Assembly: GCF_027409185.1 (NCBI RefSeq) | Contig: NC_084469.1 | Location: 99,635,835 to 99,699,834, forward strand | DNA: 64,000 bases | DNA from: Cynocephalus volans | Lineage: Eukaryota; Chordata; Mammalia; Dermoptera; Cynocephalidae | Reading direction: 5' to 3' | Shown: positions 1 through 15,169 of the stretch, piece by piece | Numbering within the stretch: the stretch's first letter is position 1 | Layout: every line of letters begins with the position of its first letter | Program-made: the position numbers and the translations under genes | The notes under the pieces: generated by a model | What the model was told of the DNA's origin: nothing | What the model saw: the letters and a program-made list of their open reading frames with translations, nothing else | Database searches by the model: none

Positions 1-134
1 CTTCCCAGCAGACCAACGTCCTCTTCCATCAGTCTGTGTGCCGGGGTAAGAGTGGGAACTGCGTCTGGTTTGGAACTCTCTTCTCCTAGTGCCTGTCCGA
101 GGTTTGAGGACCCTTCTCTGGACCCAGAGCCCGC

Positions 135-360
135 AGCCTGCCGCGGGTGACCCACTGGCTGAGTTCGAATCTCAGCTCCACCAAAATTTGTGACCTTGGA
201 CAAGTTACCTAACTTGAGAGAGTGCTTCATTTTGCTTGTCTCTAAAATGGGATTGGTATCTACCTGAAGGTTGCTATGAGGATTAAATTAGTTAATATGG
301 GTAAACATTTGGAACAGTGCTATGGCGCAGAGTAACTTTGCGTAGAGTAGTGCTATGATG
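135..360 (+). repeat. MIR SINE
   Basis: The segment carries the MIR core: a tgaccttgg-acaagttac stretch followed by a Ctctaaaatggg motif and the aggattaaat tail. It lies just downstream of the TGFBR3L stop codon, in the opposite orientation to that gene, and could be part of its 3' UTR. Confidence 0.8.
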
Positions 361-413
361 TCATTGTCGTCACCTCCCTCCTCCAGCTCTTCCTCCCCCC
401 ATGCTTACCTGCT

Positions 414-3213
<2,800 letters not shown>

Positions 3214-3600
3214 GCTGGACTGGCTGAGGTCAGGGTGCTCAGGGCCAGTAGCAAAGGCACCAGCCCTGGCTGCTTCCAGGCCCGGCAAGTGGGCAGGTGG
3301 CCCTGTCCTTGGCTGGGCAGCCACCCCGGGAGAGAAGGAGGGGGGGTGGTGGGCGGAGGGGCTGACATCAGAGCCCATGCCCAAGGCCTGCTGGGGATTA
3401 AGGGCTCCTCTCCTGCCCGACCTGTGGCTAATGGGGGGCAGGGGGTACCTTACACTAGCAGCTTGTGACAAATGCCACCCTCCTCGTCCCCTCCCCACCT
3501 AAATTTCCCCTCGATGCAGAGGTCTCATCCACCACAACAGCACTCCTCCTCCAGTCCCTTCCCACCCCTCCCTGCCAGGCTCACAACACACCACAGACTT
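3214..3600 (-). promoter_or_regulatory. Short MAP2K7-TGFBR3L intergenic segment, presumed TGFBR3L promoter
   Basis: Only about 0.4 kb separates the MAP2K7 poly(A) signal (3622-3627) from the TGFBR3L start codon (3213). Any TGFBR3L promoter and 5' UTR should fall here unless transcription starts inside MAP2K7. I see no clear TATA box or CpG island. The assignment is inference from spacing. Confidence 0.4.
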
Positions 3601-3621
3601 GATGGAAGAAAAGGGAGGGGT

Positions 3622-3627
3622 TTTATT
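3622..3627 (-). terminator. MAP2K7: Poly(A) signal AATAAA for MAP2K7
   Basis: Reads AATAAA on the minus strand, about 2.2 kb past the stop codon, followed by a G/T-containing segment on the transcript strand. It is the best candidate for the transcript end. Confidence 0.6.
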
Positions 3628-4255
3628 CTCAAGCGTCTAAGGATTTACAAACGAGGGCATTTTGTTTTAAAAAGGGACGGGGCAATACTGGCAGCCTGAG
3701 GAGGAGTCCCTGGGCCAGTGGGCTGGGCCAGGCCACCCCAGGCCCCTGCCTGCCCGGTCTGCCCTCTGCCTGGTCAAGAGGGATGGCTGGTGACAGAGGG
3801 GGAGGTCTTGGGAGATGCAGGGAAGTAGGAGAGACTCCCCCAGGGCTCCCACTTAACACTGAAGGAGCGGGGCGGACACACTCACAAAACAGAAAATAAA
3901 GTTAAATAAAAATAAAACCAGGCGGCCCAGCCTCGGGCCTTTGCTGACCCTGGGACCAGCCAAGTGACCTTCCAGACACCCACAAAGGCCCCCGTGGCTG
4001 GGCCCAGTGAGGGAGGGAGGGGGCCAGGCCCACTGGCCACCCACCCTACCCCCATCCCCTCACAAAGGGGATCAGGGGCAAGAGAAGGTGGCCTCCCCCA
4101 GGAGCAGAGAGAAGATGACTTCTATTACTTATTAAACATGCGGCGTTTTGTGAATATCATAACAATAATGAGATCAGGACAACAGGTAAGAAGGGACAGC
4201 GACGCCTAAGCCTACATTGCTTCAGGTGCATCCAGCGAGCTTCCTCACCTTTGGC

Positions 4256-4332
4256 GTTGGTTGGTTTTTGTGGTTTTATGGGGTTTTCTTTTTTTTCTTT
4301 GTTTTTTTGTTTTTGTTATTTTGTTTTCTTGT
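4256..4332. repeat. T-rich tract (A-rich on the MAP2K7 transcript)
   Basis: Interrupted runs of T with isolated G and C. On the transcript strand it becomes a run of A with occasional C and G, inside the MAP2K7 3' UTR. Confidence 0.8.
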
Positions 4333-5117
4333 CCACTTGATGTGCATGCATTACCAACAAAAAGGAAACACACCCCCTCCTGCTCTGGCCGCTGCTGCAG
4401 CGGGCTCCAAGGGACACCTGGGCCTGGGCCCTGGGGTGGGTGCCTGGTCCTTTCCAGCCCAGGCCTCAGGGTGGGCTGGGGGCTGGCCAGCTCTGAGTGA
4501 GTCAAAGGACGCTCAGGGCACGATGGGGGAGCCACCTTGCATTCCCATGCCTCAGCCTAGCCTCCCCTTTCACTCGAGCCACCGTCACACATACTCAAAC
4601 CCCTACATCCACTCCCTGCACTTTCAAACTGATCCCCTCCGGACACCTTCTCTCAGCCCCATGGCCCCACTCCTGCCATCGATCCCCTCCCGACACCTCC
4701 CTGCTGCAAGCTGCTCTCTACCACGCCCACGCTACTTTCCCTGAAGGCCATCCTATGTGGCCACGGCCCCTCCCTCGGGCTCCCTCTGTGCCCCCTGAGG
4801 TCTTCAACTCACCCCCAAGCTGTGGCCAGTCTCCAGCCCCAAGGGCTGACCCCTAGAGAGGAGGAGCTCCCTGGAGCTCACCTCTGGGCTGTCAAGGAGA
4901 AGCGGCCCAGGCCCCCATGGCTTGGGCCCCCATCCCCAGCTCCCCCAGTGCCCGCAGGCAGTCAGGGGCCCCACCACAAGCAGCTAAACGTGACTTTGGT
5001 AAAAGTTTCTGAAGGTACCGACAAATCCCATGAGAACAAGCTCTCCTCCTCCCCCCACCCCCTAAACACCCCACCAAGTACAATAAAATACAATAAACTC
5101 CAAAAAAGACCCCCTGA

Positions 5118-5147
5118 GATCAAAGAGAGAGAGAGAAACAGAGAGAC

Positions 5148-5206
<59 letters not shown>

Positions 5207-5214
5207 CCAGCCCC
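5118..5214. repeat. (GA)n microsatellite in MAP2K7 3' UTR
   Basis: Nearly pure GA dinucleotides with a few AAA and ACA interruptions, about 95 bases. On the MAP2K7 transcript it is a CU-repeat, the kind of pyrimidine tract bound by PTB-type proteins; that role is inference. Confidence 0.9.
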
Positions 5215-5837
5215 GGTCTGGCTGCAGTTGCAATGCCCACACCACCTTGCTGGGGCGAGGATGCCAGCGACCAACTTGGCGCTCCACAGAGACCTAAGCG
5301 GACCCAGGGGTCCCGCCAGGGGGTGGCTGAGTCCAGGCTTAGGCCAGGAGAGAGGCAGAGGCAGGGAGGGAGACAGGGAGAGCCAGATTGGGACAGAGAG
5401 GTAGAAAGGGGAGACAGAAGGAGACAAGAACAGCATGTGCGTGGGGGCAGGCAAGGGGACAGCACGCTGGGCGTGTGGGGGATGCGGGACAGGGGGCTCT
5501 CTCCCAGCCCCTGGGGGCCGCTCCAGCCCAGAGGTTACGACTGAATAAATAGCGAGTCCACTTGCGGCCTGCTGTCTTCCGTTCACAGTGTCTGTCAGGG
5601 GGATGCGTGCGGCCGGCCGGCCCCGGGGCAGGAAGGGCTAGGGCCTGGTGGGCCCGTGTGTCCACGGCTGATGGGCAGGGAGTTGGGGGTGATAGGCACC
5701 CCCTACTTTCTGTCTGCAGCCCTCGGTGGCCATCCAGGTCCCAGGTCTCCCCTGGCAGGCAGCTGGGTGGCCGGGTGGGGAAGTGGGACCTATGGCCATG
5801 CCCCTGGGCCCCTGTGGGGCTGGCCGCCGCCACGCGG

Positions 5838-8800
5838 CTACCTGAAGAAGGGCAGATGGTGTTGGCTCAGGACTCCACTAGTCCGCGGAGACTCGGTCTT
5901 CGCCATGACGTCTTTGAACCAGGACGCCACGTCCACCTCGAGTGTCTCATAGCGCTTGATGAAGCTGTGTTCCTGCGGGCCCAAGAAGCGGGGCTCAGGA
6001 TGAGAAGTCTTCCTTACAGGCCTCATGCTCAGGCCCTGGGGCTTCCCCATGGAAGGGACAGGGACCAGGAGGGGCTCCAGGTACTCACAAGTAGCTTATT
6101 ATACTTTGGTCTCTTCCTGTGATCTTTAGTAAGGCTGGAGGGAGAGGTGGAAGGACAGAGATGAGAGCCGGGGAGGTGGAGCCTGGTGTCCCTGTGCTCA
6201 GGCCCTCCTGGGTGAGCCAGGGGTCTTGAAGATCTGTGGCAAGCAGCTGCAGATGTCCTCAGACGCCCTGCTTACAGCTGGAACCTGTCCAGCTGTGTAT
6301 CCCTGAAGCCTCCTGGCCCAGGGTGGTGTGGTGAGGGCTGGGGATGTAAGGCTCCCACATCGGAGGTGGCTGGGGCAGCCCAGGGAGAATGGACCATGGA
6401 CCTCCTGCACGTACAACTCTGCGTGCCGTCCCAGAACGCTCAGAGGTGCTAGCGCTGGGACAGCACTGCCTGTTCACCACCTCCCCTGGCGAAGCCCAAG
6501 GGCCATCCAGCCCAACGCCCACGGGGACAACTGTCCCCTCAGGCTGGGTCCAAACCCCACTCCCAGAGCACCAGCTCCAGCTCCTGTCTGTGGCCCCCAA
6601 CCATGGCCCCCATAGCTGCCACCCTCCCCTCCCCTCCTGCCCCAACTCTCCCCAGCTGCCCAGGGCGACAGGCCCCATATGACCTCCCCAGCCTCCCAGT
6701 GTGGAGAGGATGGGGCAGGGCAAGGATTCTCACCAGTCTTTGACGAAGGACTGGAAGTCCCCCGAGAAGCCCATGTGGCCAGGCAGGAGCGGGGGCTCTT
6801 CCTGTAGGACTTTGGTAAGGACCTCAAAGTCCGTCTTGCAGTTCTTGTAGGGAAACTGTCCCGTTGCCAGCTCCACCTGGGAGAGAGACGGGCAGGGCTG
6901 CACTGCTGGCAACAAACTCATGCCCCCCTCCATCCTTCCACACCCCCAGAAGACCTCATTCCCCTCCCCCTAAGATTGGACACAGGCCCCCAACTCACCA
7001 AGGAGATGCCTAGGCTCCACACATCAGCCCGGATGTCGTAGTCGGGCTTGGTGGGGTCCGGGGGGTCGATGCGCTCAGGCTGGAGGGGGCAGAAAGGGAG
7101 GGCGCACGTGAGGCTGGGGGCCAGCCTCCCAGCCCCCACCCCGCCTGCCGGCCCCCACTCACCGCCATGTAGGCGGCACAGCCTGCGCTCCGCGTTTTGG
7201 CCTTTGAGTCGACCAGGCGGCCGCTGATGCCAAAGTCGCAGAGCTTGATCTGGCCCCGCTCGTCCAGCAGGATGTTGGAGGGCTTGACGTCACGGTGGAT
7301 GACGCCGTGCTTCTCCTTCAGGTAGTAGAGCGCCTTCACGATCTGCAGCATGCACAGGAGAAGGTGCTGGTGATGGGGGGACACGGACGAAGGCTGCCAG
7401 CCCGGTCGCCCGCACCCCTGCCTGGCCGCTCACCGCCACCGTCATCTTGCCCAGGATCCGCTCAGGAATGGGGCCCTGCATTCGCTTCTTGAGCTTCTCG
7501 GCGCACGTGCCCATGAGCTCCATGGCAATGAAGACGTCCGTCTGCGGGGGAAGGGGTGGCACGCGCGGCTTGGGGTGGCTGTGCCTTCCTGCCCACCCCA
7601 GACAGGGGCTCCTTTCCCAGGGAGAGGACGGAAGGGGGCCAGTCAGGCGCCGCTCACGTTGGTGATGAAGGTCCCGAAGCACTGCACGATGTAGGGACAG
7701 TCATGGCTCTTGAGCACCACGTCCAGGTCCATGAGGATGCGCTTGTTCTCCTCCTTGTTCCCCGAGCGCCGCATTTGCTGCAGGGGAGGGACCACAAGGA
7801 GGGAGCCTCAGGGCGGGGGCCCACCAGGGTCGGGGGCCCACCGGGGGCGAGGGCCCAGGGCTCACCTTGACGGCAATGACGTGCCCTGTCTTTCGGAAGC
7901 GCATCTTCCACACCTGGCCGCAGGTGCCGCTGCCCATCTCGCCTAGGTTCTCCAAGTCGTTGATTTCCGCCTGGTAGCGCTGGGAGGAGAGCGAGGGCTG
8001 AGGGCTGCAGGGTCCCCAGGGCCTCCGCCTGCACGCCTGGAACGAACCTAGCCCGGCTGTGTGCCCTGCCATATGCCCTGCCCGCCCCTCCACCGGGGTT
8101 GCCGAGCGAGGGTGGTACCTGGCCCCCGATGGTCAGGTAGCCCGTCTGCTTCATGATCTCCTGCAGCTTCTGGTCAATCTCGATGCTAGGGGAACAAGGA
8201 GCAGGTGCCAGTGGAGGAGGGTCCTGACCACCCAACGGGGTTCACACAGATTTAACCACTTTCCTCCTGGGGCCACACAGCAGTGCTCCCCACACTGCCC
8301 TCCTGAGTGCCCTATGGCCAGCTGGCCCAGCTCAGCTCGATCGCTCACCTCTCCATGCTGCGGGGCGTGAACAGGGTTGACGGAAGCCCCAGCATGTGGC
8401 GGGGCCGGGCGGGGGGCGTGGGGTGCTGAGGGGAGCTCTCCGAAGACGGTGAACGGATGCCCCCATCGTTGGCCAGCGGGAGCGGCAGGGCTGGGGGGGT
8501 GAGAACCAGGGGTGGGGAGGGGTTAGCGCCCAGCTGGCCTCAGCTCCAGGTCTAGCACTGGGAGGGGACTCGGGACTCTCATCTTGCCCTCCCTGGTATC
8601 CCTCAGCTAGGCTGGCACAGCCCCCTGCCCTACTGGGCGGGAGCTGGGTTCTCCCTCCCCACCCTCTGGAGAGTTCTCAGGGTGCCTCCTCCACCCCCTG
8701 ACCTGGAAGGAGCTGGAGTGGGAGGGGTAGTCCCCAGAGGCTGAGGGCTCATCCCCAAGTCTATGCTGACAGAGAAAAAAGGGGGACCCATGGGGGTCCC

Positions 8801-11800
8801 TTGGTCCTGTGGCCTCCCTGGTATGTCCCTTCCCTCCCCACCTCTGCCCAGGAAACAGGCCCAGGGCCTCAGTGCCCACACACTCTGGACCACACCAGCA
8901 TGGAATGCCTGCCAGGATCAGCCTGGGCTCTGGCTCTGCTGGCAACACTGAACTTGGCAGCCAACCAAGAGGGAGAGAGACCACCCTGGGAGGACAGCAG
9001 ATGTGGGACCAAGACTTCTGGCTGCTCCAGGGTCAGGGAGGGTCACCCCTCTCTGGCCAGCAGGTTGATCTGTAAGCCTCCCTGCACGGCCTGCACAGCT
9101 GGGGCCAACCAAGGTGGGGGCAGGGGCAGAACACCAGGCTGGGCCCATCTTCTTTAGGTGAGGGGATCCAGGTGGCAAAGCCCCTCCAGGGGCTGGCGGA
9201 ACTGGGCTGGCGGGGAGTGGGTGCTGGGCCAGGCAGGGGGGTTTGGTTTTCCCCAGCAGCCTGCATGCAGACAGCTCGGGCATGCTACAGGCAGGCGGCA
9301 GGCAGCGGGCAGGCAGCGGACACCCCAGGATGGGCAGGAGGCATTAGGGGGTGGGAGGGCAGGAGACAGAGACAGACAGGAGCCAAGACTCAGGGCCTAG
9401 CTGCCCAGAGCAGGCGCTGCAGAGACAGGCCAGAGAGGGGCCTGGGACAGGAGAGCAGGTGCCCTGAGGAGCTAGGGATCTCCCTGGCTGGGCTGGCAAG
9501 GGGTTGGAGAGCAGAGGCCAGTGTGGCGCTGGAGGAGCTGATCCTCCACTGACCCGACACCCCAGCAGCCTGGTGCCCTGGAAGGGCAATGGTTTGCTCA
9601 CCCTACACACACCCTCCCAGGCTCCCCTTCCCATGGGGCCCAAGGGCCTGCCACTCTTCACAGCCCTCAGTGGACACCCCCTTCCCTCTCTCTACACTTC
9701 CTGCCTTGCCCACCTTTCTTCCCACAGTTCTGCAGGCTCCTGATGACTTGGGCTCAGTGACCAATGAGGAGAGACATACACGCGTGAGTTGCTGGCAGCA
9801 GGGCCCTGTCCTTGCCCTGTTGGCCTGGGAGCCTAACCTCAGCCAGCAAGAGAGGGGAGGTATAGGACCCTGACGTGCAGTCTGAGAAGGGCGCAGGTCC
9901 CACCAAGGCCTGGCAGGAGCAAAGGAAGGGCTCTGGGGACTCAAGGACATGGCTGAGCCCAGTGCTCACGACCACCCTGGAGGCCCCACCTCCTGCTGCT
10001 CCTGACCACCTCCCCTGCTTTGTACCATCCCTGTGCCGCCTCTGCCCTGCCCATGGCCGGAATCACAGTCCTGATCCCTTCCTAGCTCCTGAGGGTCCCT
10101 GACCCCCTGCACCTGGACTCTCCTAAGACACTGCCTGGTTCTCCCTCCTAGGAGAAAGGGTCCCCTTTCTGCCCTGCACCATCAGCTCTCTGGGGGTGAG
10201 GACAACACCTCAACCTCTCCACACCTTGAGGAGCCCTATCAGTCCTCTCCCTCGAACAGTCCACCAAGCCCTCTGGGGGTTGCCCCAGAATCCGAGGAAA
10301 GAGCTGCTGGCCCCACAAATGGTGGAGATTTGAAGGGGGCCGGTGGGGGGAGAGGGAGGGAGATACACAAAGGCCCTGAGAACGGAGGTCACAGAGGTGG
10401 TAATGGGGCCACAAGGCAGGTCTGGAGGGTGGAATTGGGAGCAAGATGGTTGGTGAGAGAAAGAGAATGAATAAGGGAGTGAGAGCAAGAGAACGCGTGA
10501 GGTACACGCTGGCTGTCAGGAGCCACGGATGTCAGCCCACCGAGCATGCACACACACGTGCAAGCACACACACACAGGCATGGCACAAACCCTACCCACA
10601 TGCAGATGGGGACAGAGCCATCCCCTTCACCAACCATCTGACACACACACACACACACACACACACAGGCTGTACACACACAAAGGGCCAACCTAACCAC
10701 ACTTACACACAACCACCCACAGGGCCAGCCCCCCCGCCCCCTGCCCCAGTCTCTCTCCCAACACACGCATGGGGCACAGCACGCCCAGGAACCAGCAAGG
10801 CCCAACTGCCCGACACATCTGCTCCCAAACACACTGCCACCTGCGCACAGGGCCTCTGTCCCCTCCCACCTCCTCCAGAGGCTTCCCCTGACCGGCCCCC
10901 TGCAGAGCTTCTCACCAGGCTGGAATGTTCTCCCTGGCCAGGAATGTGCTCACTTGCCACCAGCAGCCCCCCGACTGCAGCCTCAGTGCTGCAAGGGGAT
11001 GGTTCAGTCTGTTCTGCTCATTGCTGTGTCTCTGATGCCCAGACAGGCGCAGCACGCAGTGGGGGGTTGGAGGGACACACATTCACCCAATTGTTGAGAC
11101 AGATCAAATAGGCACCATCCATGGGCCTGGCCCAGCTCTCGCTCTCTCTCTCTCTCTCACTTATAAACACACACATGCACATGTGCACACACACATGCGC
11201 ACACACTTGCCCACTGGGCAGGCAACCGGCTCCCACTCAGTGGGGGAGCCTGCTTCCTCCTCTAAGGAGTCCAAGCCCAGGCCCAAGAGGAAGGGAGGAG
11301 AAGGAGGTGAGAGGGCACAGAGGAGGCCAGGGCTAGGCAGGACACTGCTCGTGTGGAGTGACAGAAAATGAGAGTGACAGAAGGAGACAGGAACATGGGA
11401 ACACACAGAGCATGGGGGGATGGGGGATGGCATTCTGCGGCTGGGGCAGCGGTTAGGTCAATGGTGCAGATGTCCAAGCAGCGATGATAAAAAGGCTGGT
11501 ACCTGCTCGTTGGGACGGGGCAGGAGCAGGGCTTAGAGTGATCACAATAACTGGATGGGGAGAAGGAAGAAAAAAACAACACCACGATAAATCACAACAG
11601 AAACGACCGATTTGTCCAAAAGAAAAGAAATCAAATCATAACAGAAGGGGGGGAGGCGCGAGGCACCAAACTGCAGAGATGGGTAGAAACCAACAGAGAT
11701 GGGAGGATGGGGAGGATGGGATGGAGCGGACAAAGACACAGACACCTGGAGGGGGCTCCTCAGGGGCCTGCCCGCCATGGGCCTCTCCGGGCCTTGCTCT

Positions 11801-13408
11801 GAACTGGGGACAACCCTGTGTCATTCATGCTGGGGCCTCGGAGGGAAGCCCTGCAAAGCCCAGCAGTGACCCTCCATGTCTTGGCTGGGCTTCCTGACCC
11901 AGGCAGTGTCCAACACCAGCATCTCCGCCCTGGGGCTTTCTCTGGATCCCCAAGAGACTCCCCAGGAAGGAATGCATGCTGGCCCAGGTCAAAAGAAGGA
12001 GGGATGGGGTGGGGGGGGGGTGTCAGGCTATGAAGGTCAGGCTGGGTGACCAGGGAGTGGATGGAGTACCCAGATACAGGGGGTGGCTTCCACCTCTTGT
12101 CAGGATGACCTCACAGGGAGCCGTATAAACCACAAGGGTCATATCAGTGGGGATATTAAAAGTGGGCATCTTGCCAGGTCAAGAGAGACAGAGAAAGGGT
12201 CATGGGGGGAGGTACTGTTCACAAGGTCTGTGGGGAGGGGGAAAATCAGATTCTTTCCAGCAGAGAGGATTTAGGGATGGGGTTCTATGGGATGCAATGG
12301 GGAGGCTACATGTGGTCGTGGTGATCCTACGCCAGGTGTGTGTGGAGAGGGGTTGGGGGAGCTGTTGATTCAGGGTGACAAGATGTCAGGGAGGTAGGCA
12401 CTGAGATAGTGGGATCGATCAGAAAGAAGATGCAAGTGTGCTGGAGGGGCCCACGTATAGTCACGTTGGCCTTCAGTGTCCCTAGGTCTGGTGGATGTGG
12501 GGAGAAGGGGAACAGTCACTTGAGCCCAACTGACAAAGGCACCAAGCTGGGGGTTGAGTGTGCATTTCTGACATACTCGCCAAGATGGTGGTACTGACTG
12601 ACACTAGTCACAGGGGTATGGGGGGGTCTGCTGAGCTCAATGACAAGGTCATCCCAGGCTGGGGAGAAGAAACCAACAGACAAGGCCACAGAAAGAGCGA
12701 GTGGGAGAATCTTCAGGTCAGAGATGGGAGGGTTATATGAGGTCAAGTGACCTCAGGTGTCCCCAGGCCAGGTGCGCGCGAGTGCGTGTGAGTGGATCAT
12801 CCGCTGAACCCGGACAAGTTCCCAGGCCGTGGGGGGAGGGAGGGGTACTTGACAGTAAACCTTCATGGCGGGAATAAAATCATCGGGTCGAAAGGGATGT
12901 CTGTTTGCAGGGGGACCTGGACGTGGACGTGGTCGCGGTCGCGGTCGCGTGGAGTGGAGGCACCCGGCTCGGAGCAAGTGACAGAGGCTCTGAGAGTTAC
13001 GGCGATGGGAACAGGTGACCAGGTGGGGGCCTCACCCGGAGCCGGGTAATTAGGCTCCCAGGCCCCGACGGTGGGAGCCCCCAGGCCGGGGGAGGGCCTC
13101 CCGGAGCCCTCCGGCCCCACGTCCCCCGGGTCACCGTGATTCTCCCCGCGAGCCGACAACGGCGGGGCGGAGAAGAGGAGTGCGAGAGCCCCGGAAGCGG
13201 GGGCGGGGCCTGGCGGTGGGGGCGGGGCCTCCCGCGGCGCGCGCCCCGCCCCGCCCGCCCCCACCCCCACGCCGCCGTGCTTACCGGGCCTGGGCCGCTG
13301 GGGGCTGATATCCAGGTTGAGGTCGATCCTCCGCCGGGCCTCGCGGTTCTCCTGCTTCAGCTTTGCTTCCAGGCGGGACAGCTTCTGCTCCAGGGAGGAC
13401 GCCGCCAT
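5838..13408 (-). CDS. MAP2K7: Dual specificity mitogen-activated protein kinase kinase 7 (MKK7/JNKK2)
   Basis: Coding exons: 13285-13408, 8349-8490, 8119-8185, 7866-7979, 7658-7777, 7434-7541, 7163-7342, 6999-7079, 6734-6876, 6089-6134, 5838-5972; 1,260 bases, 419 aa, the same length as the human protein as I recall it. The N-terminus (1-100) holds the JNK docking sites: basic-hydrophobic stretches [21 protein letters not shown] and [12 protein letters not shown]. The kinase domain shows the glycine loop [14 protein letters not shown]-binding Lys149 (IAVK), catalytic Asp243 (HRDVKPSN), metal-binding Asp261 (DFG) and the activation-loop phosphosites Ser271 and Thr275 (SKAKT). It phosphorylates Thr and Tyr of JNK in the cytoplasm and nucleus, downstream of MAP3Ks. 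The start is in good context (A at -3, G at +4). Intron 1 is long (4.8 kb); the rest of the gene is compact. Exon 2 starts with Ala where human has Thr after RPRP. Confidence 0.97.
10540..10720. repeat. CA-rich region with pure (CA)n at 10640-10668
   Basis: A pure CA run of about 14 units is flanked by imperfect CA-rich DNA, in MAP2K7 intron 1. It is a likely length-variable microsatellite. Confidence 0.85.
11136..11207. repeat. (CT)n followed by CA/TG-rich microsatellite
   Basis: A CT dinucleotide run (about 11139-11158) is followed by ACAC and TGCACA units, in MAP2K7 intron 1. Confidence 0.85.
12915..12952. repeat. Hexanucleotide GGTCGC/GGACGT short tandem repeat
   Basis: Two hexamer types follow each other: ggacgt-like units and then three ggtcgc units. 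The CpG-rich repeat lies about 330 bases inside intron 1 from MAP2K7 exon 1, at the edge of the promoter island. Confidence 0.75.
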
Positions 13409-13780
13409 CTTCCCCGCCGCCGCCGCGCACCGCCCGGCCGCCCGTCAGTCCGGCAGACAAACAGCGCACTGCGCTTGCGTCCAGATGACCCCGCCGAGCC
13501 GCCGTCTCGCCGTACACGGCGCATGCCCGCGGCGCGCACCCGCCCTTCCCGCGTGCGAACCTCTGCGCGTGCGTGTTTCGTCCCGACCTGAGGGATGACG
13601 CCATCTAGAGTTCGCGTCTGGCAACGGACAAACCACCTCCCCCATCACTACCGTGGTGCGCATGCGTGAATCCCCGACAGCACAGGACACGGGCGCTGAG
13701 TGGAAACTCACCGCTCTTCAGAGCGCGGTGGGCGGGGAAAGCGATGCGCATGCGTACGGAGAGGGTGAGGGAGACGGTCA
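13060..13780 (-). promoter_or_regulatory. MAP2K7: MAP2K7 promoter and CpG island
   Basis: CpG-dense sequence covers exon 1 and about 350 bases upstream. Two identical NRF1-like palindromes (tgcgcatgcg) lie at 13657-13666 and 13745-13754. The start codon sits in AAGATGGCGGC, the consensus for the YY1 element that often overlaps the ATG of TATA-less genes. I see no TATA box. Transcription start is inferred to lie between 13410 and 13500. Confidence 0.7.
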
Positions 13781-15067
13781 CGCGCGTGGCTCCTGCCGCG
13801 CACGCACATTCCTGGAACCCCTTTAACCTGCCGCGGTCACCCGTGGTCTCCACCGCGGTGCGTCCTCGGCCTCCCCCTTGTTCTTTCCGGCCTGGTCCTC
13901 TCTGGCAGCCTCGCCCTCGAACAACTGCCTGTCTCGCCTCGGATACTGTTTCATTAGGATCCCTGTTATGCTTAATTGCTGCCTGGCCTTCCGCTGGCAG
14001 CGCGGTGCCGCTTCTTCACCATAATTAGGCACCCGTGGGGATTCCTTTCCATTTCAGCCTGTCCCAGCAAGCTCAGGGTGGCCGAGGCCAGGCGGGAGGG
14101 GAGGGTCCAGCGTCGTGACCCCTGACCCCGGCGACGAGAGCAAGGTCAAAGCCAGCGTCCCTGGCCAGACCCCCGAGGGACCTTAAGACGCCTCGACCCC
14201 CAATCTGTCTCGCCCCTGGCATGTGAGCCCACCTCCCGGACATGCTGAATTCCTATCTGACGGTCCCTGGGGTTAGGCTTCTCTGCCCAGCGCCCTGACA
14301 GCCTTTGCAGCTCCTTTAATTGAGTTGAAGGGTGTTGGGAAAATGTCCCCATCTGGAACCCTGGGTACCCCCCGCCGCCAGAGCAGCCTGCCTCTGCTCT
14401 TAGGTGCCAGAGACACCCAGGAGGTGGCCAAGCCCAGGAAGTCACGTGTTCTGCCCGCTCTGGGTCTAACTTGAGAACACTTTGGGGTGGGTGTCAGGGC
14501 GTGTGCTTATGGGTGGAGCAGACACAAAAGTATGGAGTTAAGAAGATAAAAAGAGAGGGGTAGAAGAAAAGGGATTATCCAGAAAAGGCTGGGCAGAAGA
14601 TGCCACCTAAATTCTCCTTAGCTGAGGTCTCTACCTTTTCCTCTTCTGGGCTGCCTTCTGTGCCACGGCTCCCACGAAAAGAGACAACCTTGATTGTGCA
14701 TACGGGTGTCACCACTTGGCTCCGTGAAATACAAGGCTTAGACAATGACAGGAATGGACATAAGAGATCAGACTTATAGTTCTAATAATTAGTATTATTT
14801 ATTAAGCACCTACTGATAAACGCTCCCTCACAAAGGGAACATTCAAAAGACAGTTTCTGCCTGTCCTCAGAAAAATGTAGCCTTCACAGCAGGTGTTCTT
14901 AACCCGGAGTCCGCCAACCTTAGGAAGTTCATGAACAGTCCTGCGGGGGATCTCTCAATTGTCTGAAGTTGTCTGCAGAGTTTTGTCTGTGTACATGACT
15001 ATTTTCCTGGGGAAGGACGTGTTCAGCTTTCTTCAGATTCTCAGAGTCTAGGACTAAAAAGATACTT

Positions 15068-15147
15068 CTTTTTTTTTTTGGCGGCTGGCCAGTACAGGAT
15101 CCGAACCCTTGACCTTTGTGTTATAACACCATGCTCTAACCAACCAT
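15068..15147 (-). mobile_element. tRNA-Ile-like SINE, monomer
   Basis: The poly(T) head and the ggcggctggccagtac start show a reverse copy with B-box and A-box regions. An 8-base duplication (agatactt) flanks it at 15060-15067 and 15148-15155. The 5' end of the element is shortened. Confidence 0.85.
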
Positions 15148-15169
15148 AGATACTTATTCTTTAGGTAGG

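Larger units (their letters stand above)
3600..5837 (-). other. MAP2K7: MAP2K7 3' untranslated region
   Basis: About 2.2 kb lies between the MAP2K7 stop codon and the first AATAAA on the minus strand (plus-strand tttatt at 3622-3627). No coding sequence is recognised here. It contains two low-complexity tracts: an A-rich run on the transcript strand (4256-4332) and a long pyrimidine (CU) tract (5118-5214). The extent is inferred from the poly(A) signal and the absence of another gene. Confidence 0.6.
8491..13284 (-). other. MAP2K7: MAP2K7 intron 1 (4.8 kb), no further exon recognised
   Basis: This intron contains GC-rich single-copy DNA and several simple repeats: G/C-rich GCAGGC-like repeats at about 9285-9325, CA-rich tracts at 10540-10720, a CT and CA tract at 11136-11207, and a hexamer repeat at 12915-12952. 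No SINE of the tRNA-Ile type lies in it. Human MAP2K7 has alternative N-terminal splicing here; I could not identify an alternative exon with confidence. Confidence 0.6.

Noticed and set aside
4822-5586. Open frames of 174-240 aa across the GA tract, with Arg/Glu or Ser/Leu runs
   Set aside because: They are translations of the microsatellite within the MAP2K7 3' UTR.
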